Shown here piece by piece: positions 11,101 through 23,779 of a stretch of 64,000 nt of DNA (position 1 is the stretch's first letter; the number at the start of each line of letters is the position of its first letter). The stretch comes from Pseudisothecium myosuroides. Lineage: Eukaryota; Streptophyta; Bryopsida; Hypnales; Lembophyllaceae. Both the position numbers and the translations under genes were made by a program. The stretch spans positions 30,560,987-30,624,986 of the forward strand of contig OX637290.1 in assembly GCA_951799445.1 (NCBI GenBank), in the 5' to 3' direction. Below the pieces are notes generated by a model that was not told the origin of the DNA, searched no databases, and saw only the letters and a list, made by a program, of their open reading frames with translations.

Positions 11101-14100
11101 AAATAGTGATAAGGAACTTGCATCTTCTAAACCACTTGAGAGATCTAAATCTGAGGAGGAGCCATCAACATTTGTACCAAGTGCTGATCATGAAGAGTCA
11201 ACACATGAGGATGAGGTTGACAAGAGTGTTACCACAAGTGCAGTTGCAGACTCACCATTGCCAACTTCACATGAGGGTCCTCATGAAGACTTTGAGAAGG
11301 AGTCTTTGGCTACTGCACCAATGCATGAACCTTCATCACAAGAGGATTTGGATGCAACTAGTGATAAGGCACTTGCATCTTCTAAACCACTTGAGAGATC
11401 TAAATCTGAGGAGGAGCCATCTGTAGCGAGTGCTGATTATGAAGAGCCAACACGCAAGGATGAGGTTGACAAGAGTGTTACCACAAGTGCAGTTGTAGAC
11501 TCACCATTGCCAACTTCACATGAGGGTCCTCATGAAGACTTTGAGAAGGAACCTTTGGCTACTGCACCTATGCATGAACCTTCATCACAAGAGGATTTGG
11601 ATGCAACTAGTGATAAGGCACTTGCATCTTCTAAACCACTTGAGAGATCTAAATCTGAGGAGGAGCCATCTGTACCAAGTGCTGATCATGAAGAGCCAAC
11701 ACACGAGGATGAGGTTGACAAGAGCGTTACCACAAGTGCAGCTGCAGACTCACCATTGCCAACTTCACATGAGGGTCCTCAAGAAGACTTTGAGAAGGAG
11801 TCTTTGGCTATTGTACCAAGACATGAACCTTCATCACAAGAGGATATGGATGCAAATAGTGATAAGGAACTTGCATCTTCTAAACCACTTGAGAGATCTA
11901 AATCTGAGGAGGAGCCATCAACATTTATACCAAGTGATGATCATGAAGAGCCAACACATGAGGATGAGGTTGACAAGAGTGTTACCACAAGTGCAGCTGC
12001 AGACTCACCATTGTCAACCTCACATGAAGGTCCTCAAGAAGACTTTGAGAAGGAGTCTTTGGCTATTGCACCTATGCATGAACCTTCATCACAAGAGGAT
12101 TTGGATGCAACTAGTGATAAGGCACTTGCATCTTCTAAACCACTTGAGAGATCTAAATCTGAGGAGCCATCTGTACCGAGTGTTGATCATGAAGAGCCAA
12201 CACACGAGGATGAGGTTGACAAGAGTGTTACCACAATTGCAGCTACAGACTCACCATTGCCAACTTCACATGAGGGTCCTCATGAAGACTTTGAGAAGGA
12301 GTCTTTGGCTACCACACCAAGACATGAACCTTCATCACAAGAGGATTTGGATGCAACTAGTGATAAGGCATTTGCTTCTTCTATTCCACATTTGGCATCT
12401 AAATTTATAGAGAAGCCATCACCAGCTATATCGAGTGTCAATTTTGAAGAGCCCATGCAGGACCAGGATGCTGTCGAGAGTGATACCATGAGTATTGGTG
12501 CAGATTCACCATTGGCATCTTCATTTGAGGAAGCCCTCGAAGACTTTGAAGAGGAGTCTGTGGCAGCCACATCGAGCCACAAGCCTGCACAAGGGTTGGC
12601 AACGGAAGAGGATAGTCATACGGCACCTACATCTTCTGAGTCACATGAAGCATCTAAGTATGTGGAGGAGCCATCGACAACTATACGAAGTGCCAATTTT
12701 GAAGAGCCTACGCATGAGGATATGGTTGATAAGAGTGTTGCCACAACTGCTGCTGGAATGTCACGATTTGCATCTTCATTTGAGGGACCTCAAGATGATT
12801 CTCAAAAGAAGTCTATTGCAAGTGCACCGAGTGTCGAGCCCGCACAAGAATTGGCAACACGAAAGGATAGTGATATAGCACCTTCTAAGTTTGTGGAGGA
12901 GCCATTGGCAACAAATGTGCCTAGTGCCAAATTTGAAGAGCCTGCACATGAGGATACTATGGACAAAAGTGGTTCCATACCAGCAACTGTTGAGTCACCT
13001 TTGGTATCTCAATTGAAAGCACACAAGGAAGACTATACGAAGGAGTCCTTGGCAGCTGGAGCAAGTGCAAAAGTCTTAGAACCTTTAGAAGAGGATGGAT
13101 CTGGAAAGAGTCCTATTGCTTTTGCACCTTTGCAAGCTCCATCAACGTCTTTCTTTGGATTACCTCAGGAAGCATCTTCGAAGGAGCCTTCAGGAACAAG
13201 TTTTCAACATGAAGAACCTAAGCAAGAGAAGAATGGGATCGTGCTTCCCGGTGCAAATTCAACATTGACATCAACAATGGAAGAGGGCAATCATGCAACG
13301 AGGGAGGTTGAGTACAAATTAGCGGAGGATTTCAAAGTTCATCAAGGGGTAAGATTTCTACTAGAGTACTTGCAGTAAGTTGATGCTGGGTTATAATCAG
13401 TTTCCACCCTCACATGCCATTGTCTATCTAAAAACCAAAAAGATTAGAATTTCTGTCTTAAGTATTATTGGTAGTACTATTTTTAACTTTTGAAGTGATT
13501 TTTTTTCTTCTTTTGTGTGTACTTTTTCAGCACATCAAAAATATTGAGAAGGAATTTCCAAGGAGTCAGAGCAATTTGGCTCATGCCAATTCCGACGAGA
13601 ATTTGGTTGTAGAGGACAGTGATGATCGTCTGGAGAGTGATCAATCAGGTGAGGAGTTTTTTGATGCTGAGCATGACAGTGGCAACCTCGAGCCTTGGGA
13701 ATTTGATGAACCGAAATCTTTCAAAGAGTTTGGTGTAGACCTTGATGAACCTGGTGAAGCCACGAAAATCAATGTTGTAGCTCAGAAGGGGACTTTGGTA
13801 CCTGCATCAAGTATGGAATCTGCACAAGAACCTGAGCAAGCACCTGCAAGAGAACTTGAGCAAGATCATGAAACCGCTAAACAAGCACATATACAAGAAC
13901 AACAACCTGCACAAGAGCAAGAACAACATGCACATGGACAACAACCTTCACAAGAACCTAAACAACATCGTGAACAAGAACTTGAACAACAGCCTACACA
14001 AGAACATGGACAACAACCTACACAAGAATATGGACAACAACCTACGCAAGGACATGGACAAGAGATTGGACAAGAACATGGACATGCAATTGCACAAGCA

Positions 14101-16428
14101 TCTGGACAAGAACCTGCACAACAATCTGCAGAAGAACTTGGACATAAACCTAAACAACAATCTGAACAAGAACCTGCGCAAGAGATGGAACAAGAAGATC
14201 TTACTAGAAACAGTGCTATGGCACTTCCACCTTCAAAGTCAGTAACATCTAAATCTAGGAAATTTGAAGAATTGCTTACTGAACAGCCTTTGGCTGCTAT
14301 ACCAAGCACCAAATTTGAAGAACCTCCACAAGCGAATGCCGCTGACAAGAGTGGTACTCGTGACTTACCATTGAAATCTACAGCGGAGGAGCCCCAGATT
14401 GACACTGTTGTGTCCCCAAAGAAGAGTCTATCAAGCACCTCATTTCACCAAAGTGGCAACTCTGAATTTCTAGAAAATCTTGAACAAAAATCTTCGAATA
14501 CACCAGGCACTAGTTCTACACCTCAGGAGGCACTTAAGAGAGAGCTTTTGACAATTGCACCAACTACCGAGATTGCACAGGGACATGAAGAGTCACCTCT
14601 AACATCCATTGTAGAAGAACCTCAGAATGGCAGCGGGAGTTCTGTAGTGGAGGGCAAGCATGTCAGAATTATTGCTGAGGTAAGATTACTTTCAAAGTTA
14701 ATGATTGAACATATTGATGTTAGTCTCTATAACTTTGTTACAATGTACCAAATTTAGGACTGCTTTAGATAGCATTGGTAAAAGCAATGACAAAAAATCC
14801 TACTCTTGATAGTTATAAATCTAGAAAGCGTCTAGTATTGTTGATGATTCTGGTTTTGACTTATTATATTTGCTTCTTATGTACTTTTTCAGCCCATCGA
14901 GGAGGCAATTCCAAGGAGTCAAAGTGATTTGACTCATGTTGAGTTGAACCCTGAGGCAGCTGAGGACGCTACAAAGCTTCAGAGTCAAGGGAGCTTTCTA
15001 ACGTTTGGGGCTGCAATGGCGGACTCCAAGGAAGCCCTAACAAAGGAGTCTTTGCCATCTGCCAAGTTATTAGAACTTTTTGAAGAAGAGAATAATTTTG
15101 GAAAGAAGGGTCATGTACTTGTAGACTCCCCAATGACATCCACAATGGAGGAGCCTCAGAAACCGCTTGCAGAGGAGCCATTGGCAAGTGCAAAGTTGGT
15201 ACCGAAGGGTCATGCTAGGAGGAGAGGTTTTTCTCGTTCCTCTTCGGAGCCACAATTTGCATATAAATTGGAAGAGCATAAAAAAGCATTGGCCAAGGAG
15301 TCCTCAGTGACTGCTATTCCAAGTGCCTCAAAACTTGGTGAAGAACATGATCAAGAGGATTTTGGTGACACACAATGCTTGCCATTTAGAATTCTTGGGG
15401 AAGGCAAGCATCCACGGAAGGAGTTGGAGTTCGAACTGATGGAGGATGTCAAAAGTCCTGCAACGGTAAGTTTGCTCCTAAAAATCTCTCATGATAACAA
15501 GCTTTCTCGTAAATTTTGAACCAAACATTATGTGAAACTAAAAACGAGATAACAAGCTCAAAACAATTCGTTGCATTTACAACACATTTGACGTAACAAG
15601 TGTTGAATACTATTTTGTTAATTGTCTTGAATGTTTTTAGCATGCCACATATGAGTACGACCTCCTTATATTCATTTTTGACAATTGCACTCGTGTTGAC
15701 AATATACAAAACATGGTAAAATCTTGTTTAAGCATTAATATAGGTGTGGTATTTCTTATTATTGCTTCTTCTTATGTAATCAAAATTATTTAACCACTAA
15801 ACAATCTAAAGGGTCTTTTGAGTCACATATTTTCTCTTGTAAATTTGTGTTTTGTCTTTTGATACTATCCTATCTAATTAAATTATCAAATTTAAGTATA
15901 ACATTTTGTAAATAAGTACAAAACTTCTTTTTAGTACATGGTTTTGTGTATTTTATCGGACTATATATACGCATTTGGTGCCTTAGAGATGTGTAGTGTC
16001 TTATTGGACTAATGTAATCTTAAGTGGCCCTGTGAGACGATTATGATGAGTATGATTTTTGGCATGTGCAGAAATCTGAAACAAATCCCAAGTCCTCGCT
16101 TCAATCCCAAGCTTCAAATCCCTATGTACTAGAGCCCAAGCCCTCCAAGATCAAAGAGGAGAAGAAGAAGAAAGAGAAGAAAGAGAAGAAAGAAAAGAAA
16201 GAAAAGAAAGAAAAGAAAGAGAAAAAAGGGAAGAAACCAGAAGCAACTACGGAAGAAAAAGAGAGAAGGCTCTTGTTGGGATCAGGAGAAATAGAAAGGA
16301 AAAGCTCCTTGAGAGCAGAAGAAAAGGATAGCAAATACTCGCCTCGAGCAGAAGAAAAGCACAAGCAACCTTTCAAGCATTTGCGTGAGCGGCTCCGACA
16401 TGCCTTCAGTGTTAACAAGGAACCATGA
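5105..16428 (+). CDS. Large acidic repeat protein with coiled-coil N-terminus, seven exons
   Basis: I do not recognise the family. The proposed exons are 5105(or 5060)-5314, 5415-5525, 7165-7335, 7466-13348, 13531-14679, 14893-15465 and 16072-16428 (stop TGA), about 2,817 residues from the ATG at 5105. Every junction falls between codons (phase 0). The frame stays open upstream of 5105 to a good acceptor (GTGCAG at 5054-5059), so an earlier coding exon may exist. Residues of exons 1-3 form a likely coiled coil (SSLEERVYHLEIQ joined to MKSLEEKISSM, then LLKRVQMLEDRLNE). Exon 4 is almost entirely Ser/Glu/Pro/Asp-rich repeats. Exon 5 has a Gln-rich run, and exon 7 has a KEKKEKK run and a basic end. 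No signal peptide, membrane segment or enzyme domain is visible. A scaffold-like, disordered protein is the cautious reading. AATAAA at 16672 may be its poly(A) signal. Confidence 0.75.
5526..7164 (+). other. Intron 2 of the large gene, apparent GC-AG intron
   Basis: The best join of exon 2 to exon 3 uses CAG|GCAATT at 5525/5526 and acceptor CACTTTAG ending at 7164. This keeps the frame and produces a continuous heptad-like helix. The alternative GT donor CGC|GTGTAT (after 5510) would also keep phase but has a poor consensus. The 1.6-kb intron is AT-rich and contains one TTAA-element-type right end (CCTTTAGGGGTTAA near 6710) without a clear left partner. Confidence 0.5.
9486..12390 (+). repeat. 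In-frame tandem array of 12 units of 82-85 codons
   Basis: Inside exon 4, a 255-bp unit (or 246 bp where three codons are missing) recurs 12 times. A unit runs from SPLPTSHEGP through EDFEKESLA, HEPSSQEDLDA, SSKPLERSKSEEEPS and EEPTHEDEVDKS. Units differ by a handful of residues. The three-codon insertion (STF) comes and goes roughly every second unit, and a variant (VASADYEEPTR) recurs four units apart, so there is higher-order structure. The region before it (about 7.9-9.5 kb) and after it (to about 13.0 kb) holds older, diverged units of the same plan. Because units are multiples of three, other frames stay open across the array and give long false ORFs. Confidence 0.95.
13855..14190 (+). 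repeat. Gln-rich 12/24-bp coding repeat in exon 5
   Basis: Units of the form CAAGAACCTGCA / CAAGAACATGGA encode QEPA and QEHG blocks (for example QEHGQQPTQE). The run lies about 110 residues into exon 5. Expansion of a 12-bp unit keeps the frame and gives open frames in other registers too. Confidence 0.85.
16158..16232 (+). repeat. Lys/Glu run (AAGAAAGAG repeats) in exon 7
   Basis: Repeated AAGAAAGA(G/A) encodes alternating KEKKEKK blocks of about 25 residues near the C-terminus. They are followed by a mixed-charge tail ending RHAFSVNKEP. This gives a strongly basic end to an otherwise acidic protein. Confidence 0.85.
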
Positions 16429-16671
16429 AACCTCAAGGTGTTGTTAATCACTTCTTGTTCAACATCTGGGGTGTGTACTCTTTCCTGCAATGTACCGTGT
16501 ATAATATTCTTGTAGGCGCAAATTTTAGCAATGTAAAAGAGAGGATGTATAGTCTAAGTATTTACTTGTATCAAAAGGTTAAGTCTTGAACGTCTTCATA
16601 CCAATCAAAATTTTCAACTACAGTGATCAGAGCTTGTCTTTGTGAGGCCTTGCTATAGCTTTTGAACATTG

Positions 16672-16677
16672 AATAAA
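16672..16677 (+). terminator. Possible poly(A) signal AATAAA
   Basis: Canonical hexamer 244 bp after the stop codon of the large gene. Plant poly(A) signals are loose, so this is only a candidate. Confidence 0.35.
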
Positions 16678-19600
16678 GTTAGTTGTTGCGCAAATGATAT
16701 GAAAAACATCCTTCTTTCTATCACATAGTCTTCTCAGTTGTATATTAGCCATTTGGAATGTTTAGTCCACAATATTCGTGAAAGTTGTTGCTAACAATAT
16801 GTCCAAAAACTTATGATTCTTCTGACATCTTTTTAGAGGTCAAAGATTAGGGTGTTGAATAATGAGACTTCTTGCAACATTTTTTGACTCTAATATGTCA
16901 AAAATTTGCCAATAAAAGTGTTGAAAACAACAATCCTTCATTGGTAACTTAGTAAATGACAAGGTTGGTATTTAGCCAACTAATGTAGAGTAGTGTAGAC
17001 TTTGCCAACTTTTAATGCAACTAGAGTGAAGAAGGGGTCAGCAATCAACAATATTACATCTGTACTCTATAAAAACCATTTATCATGGGGAATGTTTTCT
17101 TTATGCTTTCTTATTTCTTAATGATATTTGTCTAATAGTTCACAAAACAATCTCATTTTATTAAGAGCCCTATTAATCTTGTCAATGGTGACGCGGATTC
17201 CAAGGCCGACAAAACGCCTTGTTTTGAGCAATTGTGTGCATATTCCATTCTTCACTTAATTTAAATCTTCAAAAAGCCTTGCCTCTTCTTGGAGCAAATT
17301 TTCCACTGTCAGTCTCACCCCAAACCCAAGAACCAATTGATGAATTGTATAGTTCAACACATTGTTTTGTACTATGGAGGGAAATATGATTTTGTGGTGA
17401 CTGCTTGATCAAGCAATTGCACTTCTTGGAGCAACAAGCTCCTGCAACAAGGCAGAAAAACATGAAGGTGAAGTATCAAGATCATATCATATCAAGCACG
17501 TGAATTTGAACCCATGAACCTTCCAACTTTGAGCATATTGTCAACTTGGTTGTGCTATGCATTTTGACACAAAATTCAATGACATTTATGACCTAAATTT
17601 TCATATGAGACTTCAACACTGGCCATTGCAAAATCATGGATCACCCATTCAACAAACTACTCACACAACCCTTGTCATAGCATCTACAGAAGTCTCATAG
17701 CACAACTATGTTCTTGTGAAGCTCCTCAATGAGGGTTAAAAACATGAATTGGAGAAGAGAATTCTTTAATTCCCAAATTCAAAGGCAAAGCTGAAAATTA
17801 GCTTCAAGTTTCTCCACTAGCAAGGGAATGGTTAACAAATGTCAAACTTCTTGAATTGGACTGGGTACAGAGTTGGGCATGATGTGATTCACTTTCTTTG
17901 TCTCTCTTTGACTTTGGGACGCTATTCTGAAAGCATCTTAGGCAACTTGTTATTCTAACTTGTAGCCAAGGGTGCAAGTCAGCAGTATTTGGCAGAGTTG
18001 TGAAACAACAACAAAATTGCAATTTTTTAATGCCAAAGAGAATGTTTTGATGGGACCATGCATTAATGGCTTACTTTTCATTCAAAAAACATTGGAATGG
18101 ACTTAATAGCTTGACCACTAGAAATGCTCTGAATTGCACTTCTTATGGAGGTCATTTCTCACACTAACAACATAATTATAGTATTCATTAGAATAAGTCT
18201 CACCTTTTTTTTGTACCTAGATACTTCTAAAATAAATCACTATAACGATTGATGATGGTAGGATTGAAGCACTTGATTTTTCCTAGTTTCAAGAAGGTTG
18301 GATTTAATGTCATCCAAGATTATAACCAAAGAGAATTGCATGTACTTAGGGAAAGTATCTAGGAAGGGTGGAAGCTGAAGTGGTATAATATGTTATGAAT
18401 GGAGATAGGATTTGTTGTTGTGGCAAATTGTAAATGACAAATATGACAAAGTCCTATTAATGCAAGAGTTTTGTCAATGGGTCTTAACTAATTATGTGTA
18501 CAATATTTATAATTAAGTGTGTATATTGTAGGAGAGATGTATGACATTGGTAGTTGAGTTGTAGTTTGTTGGCTTTAGACTAAAAAGGAGGAGACTTTGC
18601 CTTGACAAAAGCTACAAGTGAGGAAGTTTGAATGGGACCTTTCTTGAAAAGCAAGCCAATGCTACACAAATACAGAGTCTCACATAAAATATATGTATAT
18701 TGTTTCCTGTGTAAATATTTTGAGATCTCAAAGGAGTTCAAACATCTTGAACTTGTATGCATTAGTGAGATAATGGCAAAAAAATGGCAAAAGCATGCTA
18801 GGTTATGAAGAGCAATTATAATGTCTCCCTCACTTTTGATTTGGCTCTAGTAGGTCTTTACATAGCATTCTTCATAGCTTGTCCTACTTCGCCATCATCT
18901 AATTTTTAAAGGAGTTCTCCAAAACTTGGTTTTCATGATAAATCATTTAGAAGTAGAATCCTCAACGTAGGGTGGGATTTTTATTTGTAAATTTTAGTGT
19001 GTGGTAATATATTGTAACTTGGTGATTTTTAAAAAAGGGCAAACCTTTCATAAATTATTATCCATTGTTGAGTGGATGATATCTTCAAAAATCATCAGAA
19101 AAAACATTTCAAAGTAATACAACATTACCAAATGTTGAATGAACATGCATACAATTAGATAAATAACCTGGGGAGATCACTATCGATTTTTTAGAAAACT
19201 ACATGAGTTAAAAGATAGGGTCCATTTAATTTAAATGAGGAAAATTTTATATAATATGTAGAGCTACTATAGGGTCCATAAAATGCTACATATTTTACTA
19301 TATATAAATTAGGCTATGTAAAAACATCGTGTAGTAAGAATTTTTATTAATAAATTAGCTTTGATAGATGGAGGTTGTGCAAATTTTTCATAGTATGGTG
19401 AGTATAGATGTGGATAGATAATGGACACAATAAAAGTAATCTATGATGAAGAATAGTTGGCTGAAATTTTGCCACAATACCAATAGTATATATATAAAAC
19501 TAAGTATAACTTTAAGACATTGACCACAAGTGACAGATTGTCACATTGCACAAATAAGGATATTTACCTTAGTGGGTTCAATGAACTAAAAATTGTACAA

Positions 19601-19743
19601 CACAATGACAGAATTTATAGTCCATTAATTTAACTTCAATCTTTGAAGCAATATGTGTTAAATACACTCATATTGAATAGGATGTTTATGGGATAGTTTT
19701 AGTGGGGATTTTGAAGTGTTCAATGGTAAACTTGTTATTATTC
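16678..19743. other. Gene-free AT-rich sequence
   Basis: Only short frames without codon structure are seen on either strand. I found no inverted-repeat ends, no tandem array and no RNA gene. Some phrases suggest old repeats, but no family partner is present in the window. Confidence 0.4.
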
Positions 19744-21779
19744 TACTACAAGAAAACAAGTATTTTATAACTGCAAAAACATGACTAGGGATGATTGGCA
19801 ATTGTATGCAGTCATATTCTTAAAGGCCAACACCTTGGGGAAAAAAATGACTGCAAATATATGACTACTAGTCATATTGTGGCCTTGTACTTCACGGGCG
19901 TATAATATATGTCCATTGGGAATGCCAAAATACTTCATAGGGAACAGCATGGAACATATTTGGGAAATGTCGAATCATATTTGCTAGTCATATTTTTGCT
20001 TCAGTCATATTTTGTAGTCATGTCTCTATAGTAGTGACATTTTTTCTTTTGGGGCAGCCCAAGCAAAATTTGGACAGAGAATATGTTTGGAAAGTGCCTA
20101 GTTATATTTTTGCTTCAATCATATTTTACAGTCTTATTTTGCAGTGATATTTTGCAATCACATTTTTTGGAAGTTATTTTTTTTTCTTTTAGAGCAGAGC
20201 AAGGGAAAGGTGAACAATACAAAATGGCCCTCTTGTATTTTGGCACTAGGAGTCATTCCTTTGAGTATAGGTGTGACTTTATTTCATATTTATTAAAAAA
20301 CGTTATTTTTTTGTATGTTGTATTTGTTACAAATTAGCGTCAAATAATTTGGGAGGGCACATGTTTATATTTTAATTAATGTATTTAAAAAATTTGTAGG
20401 ATTTTGAAGGGAAATAGAGAGGAATAAAGCAATTAACAACATGAGACAATTGAAAGAAATGAGGATTTGGGAGGAAGTTAGGGAGATATTTAAGCCTATG
20501 GACAAACTACAATACCAAGAAAGGACCAAGCTATAAGCCTAAGAATCTAAGTTGAAAACCACGCTTGCCTTAACCCACTATTGGGACTTGCCGTGAGGTT
20601 GATTGATTATGTTGATTGATTGTGATGGATGATACAAATTGAGAGCTAATCAGATTGGTTGATATAAAGTGAAGTCTAATGCATTTAAAGTAGTGATGTA
20701 GATTGAAGGTTGGGGAGTTTAGAAATAAGACTTGAAGCTTAGAAAAAATCTAATCTAAGGATGAGAAAAAAGAATGTGAAAAAAATCTACACCCAAGTGG
20801 CTATGGAGCAAGAGTAAGTGAAGAGTGCAATTTGTGTTGAGAGTTTAAGAGTTTGAAGAAGAAATATAGGTTTTAAGTTGCTACTTGAAGCTTTGGGCAT
20901 AGTTAGAAGACTAATTTGACCCCTTTATGGAGGTTTGACTCCCGAGGGAGTGAATTAGAAAAATTTAGCATGTTACATATGGCCAAAGATATGGTACATT
21001 TTATTCATTGCTAATAAATTTTTGAAAAACATCTGAGATAATATATTATAGAAAAAATAGGTGAATCACAATTATAATAAATGTATGGACATAAATAATC
21101 TGGCCAATTTGTTTTTTTAGATCTAATGTATCATAAAGTAAAATTATCCTAGGTCGGGACTATGAGTAGGGTCATGTTTTAGGATCATGTCTTTGACTTC
21201 ATACTTGAATAATTTGATTAATTGTATATCAGTCATGTGAAGGGTGTGGTGCAAATAAAGATTGTGTTACATGCTGCATTCTAGTTGACTTGTTATTCTA
21301 TCTTGGTGTTTTGTGTTATTTGGATGCAAGAGTCACATTTATTATAGACACTAAATATGTTTAAAACTCCTACGCAATGGCATTTACATATAAAAACCTC
21401 TTTGTGTCTACAAACTTCATTGTAACTCAGTTTGTTAGGTGTTTAGCAATGTTCTATAGTACCACTATTATAACACATTTTGTGGTATTTTGCTACTTAC
21501 ACAGTATAGTTTTGTTACATATAGGGTGTTTTCAATTCAAGATCCTTTAACCACTAAAAGAGCATTGTCCCTTTGGAAGATAAATGGGATTTTGGATATG
21601 TACTTATGGGCATAGGAGTTTGTAATATTTTTTGAAACTTTAATTGGAGGTCAAGAATTAAAAGACAAATGTGGGGATATAATTTTTTCCTTAAATGGAC
21701 CTTTGAGTGAGAAATTATAGACATTTTCTACAAAGTGGGGAGGAGGGGCAGTGTAGGCAAGGCCTGTGACCATTGAAAT

Positions 21780-22010
21780 GACTTTGATTGTGGTGAAGGC
21801 ACTTTAAATGGGCAAAACAACAAGTTGGGGAGACAGAGGCTGTACATTGTGGCCCGATCTGACAAGCGAGGCGGAGTTGGTCAAAGGCCGCAACCTTCAA
21901 CATGGGGTGACAGGGAGGGCCAGGGGCATGCCATGTAGTAGGGTAGTGCTTGACACGCTTGGCCCTCTGCCCTTGCTGTGCACAAGGAAGATGGAAGGGG
22001 CCCGACACTC
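21780..22010. other. GC-rich patch of foreign composition
   Basis: About 230 bases are far richer in G and C than the surrounding spacer and are open on both strands (21808-22146 plus, 21715-22008 minus). I recognise no protein. It is placed inside a TTAA element and may be captured sequence. Confidence 0.35.
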
Positions 22011-22143
22011 TAAGCGTTCACCCTCCTTCCCACTAGCCTATGCTAAAATGTTTTGTTCGATTAGTTTTTATTTTTTTTGGTCGTTAAATTTTTATTTTTT
22101 TAATTTAAAAAATAAAATTATGGTAGTGCAAGGACATGTCTTT

Positions 22144-22390
22144 TGACTATAAGAACCCCGCGTTTTAGGTGACATTAGCATAATTTTAGGAGACGGATTT
22201 TAGTAGACGTCCAATAAAACAACTTGTGCTTTTACGTCAATAAAGACTTCCAATGTAATATCCAAATATTACATTGGACGTTATTACTGACATAAAAGCA
22301 TAAGTTGTTTTATTGGAAGTCTACTAAAATCCATCTCCTAAAATAATTATGCTAACGTCACCTAAAACACAGTTTTTTTGAAGAGAGTTC
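22144..22390. mobile_element. CACTA-type foldback MITE (degenerate ends)
   Basis: Almost the whole 247 bp is one inverted repeat. The left arm reads ACTATAAGAACCCCGCG then 'ttttaggtgac', and the right arm reads 'gtcacctaaaac'. The arms continue through 'ggattttagtagacgtccaa' and its complement to a centre near 22260. The left arm matches the ends of 24779-25049. The right terminal TAGTG is lost. The RNA would form a long hairpin. Confidence 0.8.
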
Positions 22391-23583
22391 TCCTCACCAA
22401 TTGGATTTCAAAAATTTGTTTTTTGCAATGTATACAAAACTTGCAATTTGGCCTAGTGTATATGCATCTTCTAGCACCTTCTTGTATTGCAAGAATTTTT
22501 TCTATATCTTCTACCCCTCCATTTCATTTGAAATTTGTTGCATACATACCTAACATTGTCTTCTACATGGAAGGATTAAAGCTCAACTTTATGTAGAGCA
22601 AGTTTTTTCCTATAGCAGTGGTCAAAGTAAGCTGGAATTGTAGGGCAACATCCAAAATTTTTTTTCTCAACTTTGAAAGCTCATATCTTCCAATCCGTAC
22701 GGTCAATATTAATGAAATTTTTACCACATGATCTAAGACAAGTAAAGTACAAGATCATACGGTTAGATTTTTGAAAAAAAATTGTCTTCATGGCTGAATA
22801 CAACAAAAATGGCAATTTTTAGGGCTTTTTGGCAGAAAAATGACCTTAATCCCTTAGAGGTTAATGATAATAAAGTAATGGTATGAAAAATTGACCTATC
22901 TTTCAAATTTGAAGTAAATGTATGGCATTTAAAATTATGAAAAATTAGAAAATTAGGTAATGATATGGTCTATTTAATTAGTATCCTCTATCAAAATACC
23001 CCCATAAATAATATCCCTTGGTCACAGGTGATATGCAAACTCCCTTAAGAATCACCCCCCGTGGTTTGACTACAAGTATTAATCCAAAAATTTCTTGATT
23101 ATAATACGCAGAGTTGACCACATGAAGTTTTAAGGTCTTCAGTATATATTTAGTTAGCATTTATGAGGCTTATGTCATTACAATTGTTTTATTCCTAGAA
23201 TAATTAGAAATTAATTAGTTGTAATAGAAATCAAAGATTGCAATTCTAAAATATTCCAAAAAATAGAAGAAGAAAAAATGTAGAAAATAATTTGAAAAAA
23301 GTCAAGAGGAGGAAGTAGAAAAAAAATAGGTTGAAAGAAAAGAATAAGATAATAGGTAGAATTTATACACCTTGTTATAAAAGTCATTCTTTAAGTTGAA
23401 TATACAAAGATACCAAAAACGCAACAAAAATGGATCAATACAAGCCTCATGATACAATTACAATATGTGTGTTGGCGAATGGGGTCGTGGTGGAAACGAC
23501 TTCCAAGGTATGTCCTTAAATTTGGCACTTTGTTATTTCTCTTCTCATAGAAACAATTGTTACGTTTGAACGAGCGTTTGAAA

Positions 23584-23779
23584 TACTAGAAGAAAACTAC
23601 GTTGGAACCCACAAAACCATGTGGGATTGGTTTTGTTGAGCTCCTAGTTTCCAACATAGATTTTTGCATTGGAATGCATATTTGCGTTGGAGTTCTGCAG
23701 AATTCTGCATTGGAAACTAGGAACTCAACAAAACCAATCCCACATGGTTTTGTGGATTCCAACGCAGTTTTTTTCTACT
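23584..23779. mobile_element. Foldback MITE with CACTA-like ends
   Basis: The arms 'ctacgttggaa(c)cc(a)cac' and 'ttccaacgcag', plus the long inner arms 'caaaaccatgtgggattgg' and complement, pair over about 90 bp each side. The outermost TACTAGAAGAAA / TTTTTTTCTACTA resembles the CACTAGAAGAA end of 36312-36566, with the first base changed. Confidence 0.75.

Larger units (their letters stand above)
21547..22864. mobile_element. TTAA-flanked element, family 2, with a nested foldback
   Basis: The left end TTAACCACTAAAAGAGCATT and right end CCCTTAGAGGTTAA resemble those at 30685-31605. The shared start phrase is 'cattgtccctttggaagat', and the shared end phrase is 'ggcagaaaaatgacc...'. It is interrupted by a foldback element at about 22144-22390 and by a GC-rich patch at 21780-22010. 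Confidence 0.55.

Noticed and set aside
9486..12390. Possible CRISPR array or satellite
   Set aside because: The units are coding, keep frame and have no spacers; the genome is eukaryotic.
9504..12410. Several long plus frames (about 130-300 codons) inside the large exon
   Set aside because: They are out-of-frame readings of the 255-bp repeat. The real frame is the 1,974-codon one, as splice sites and the repeat's reading sense support.
13866..14438. 190-codon minus frame full of Cys and Ser
   Set aside because: Antisense reading of the Gln-rich 12-bp coding repeat.
21808..22146. 112-codon frame as a gene
   Set aside because: It lies within a transposon, is open on both strands because of its GC content, and has no recognisable motif.
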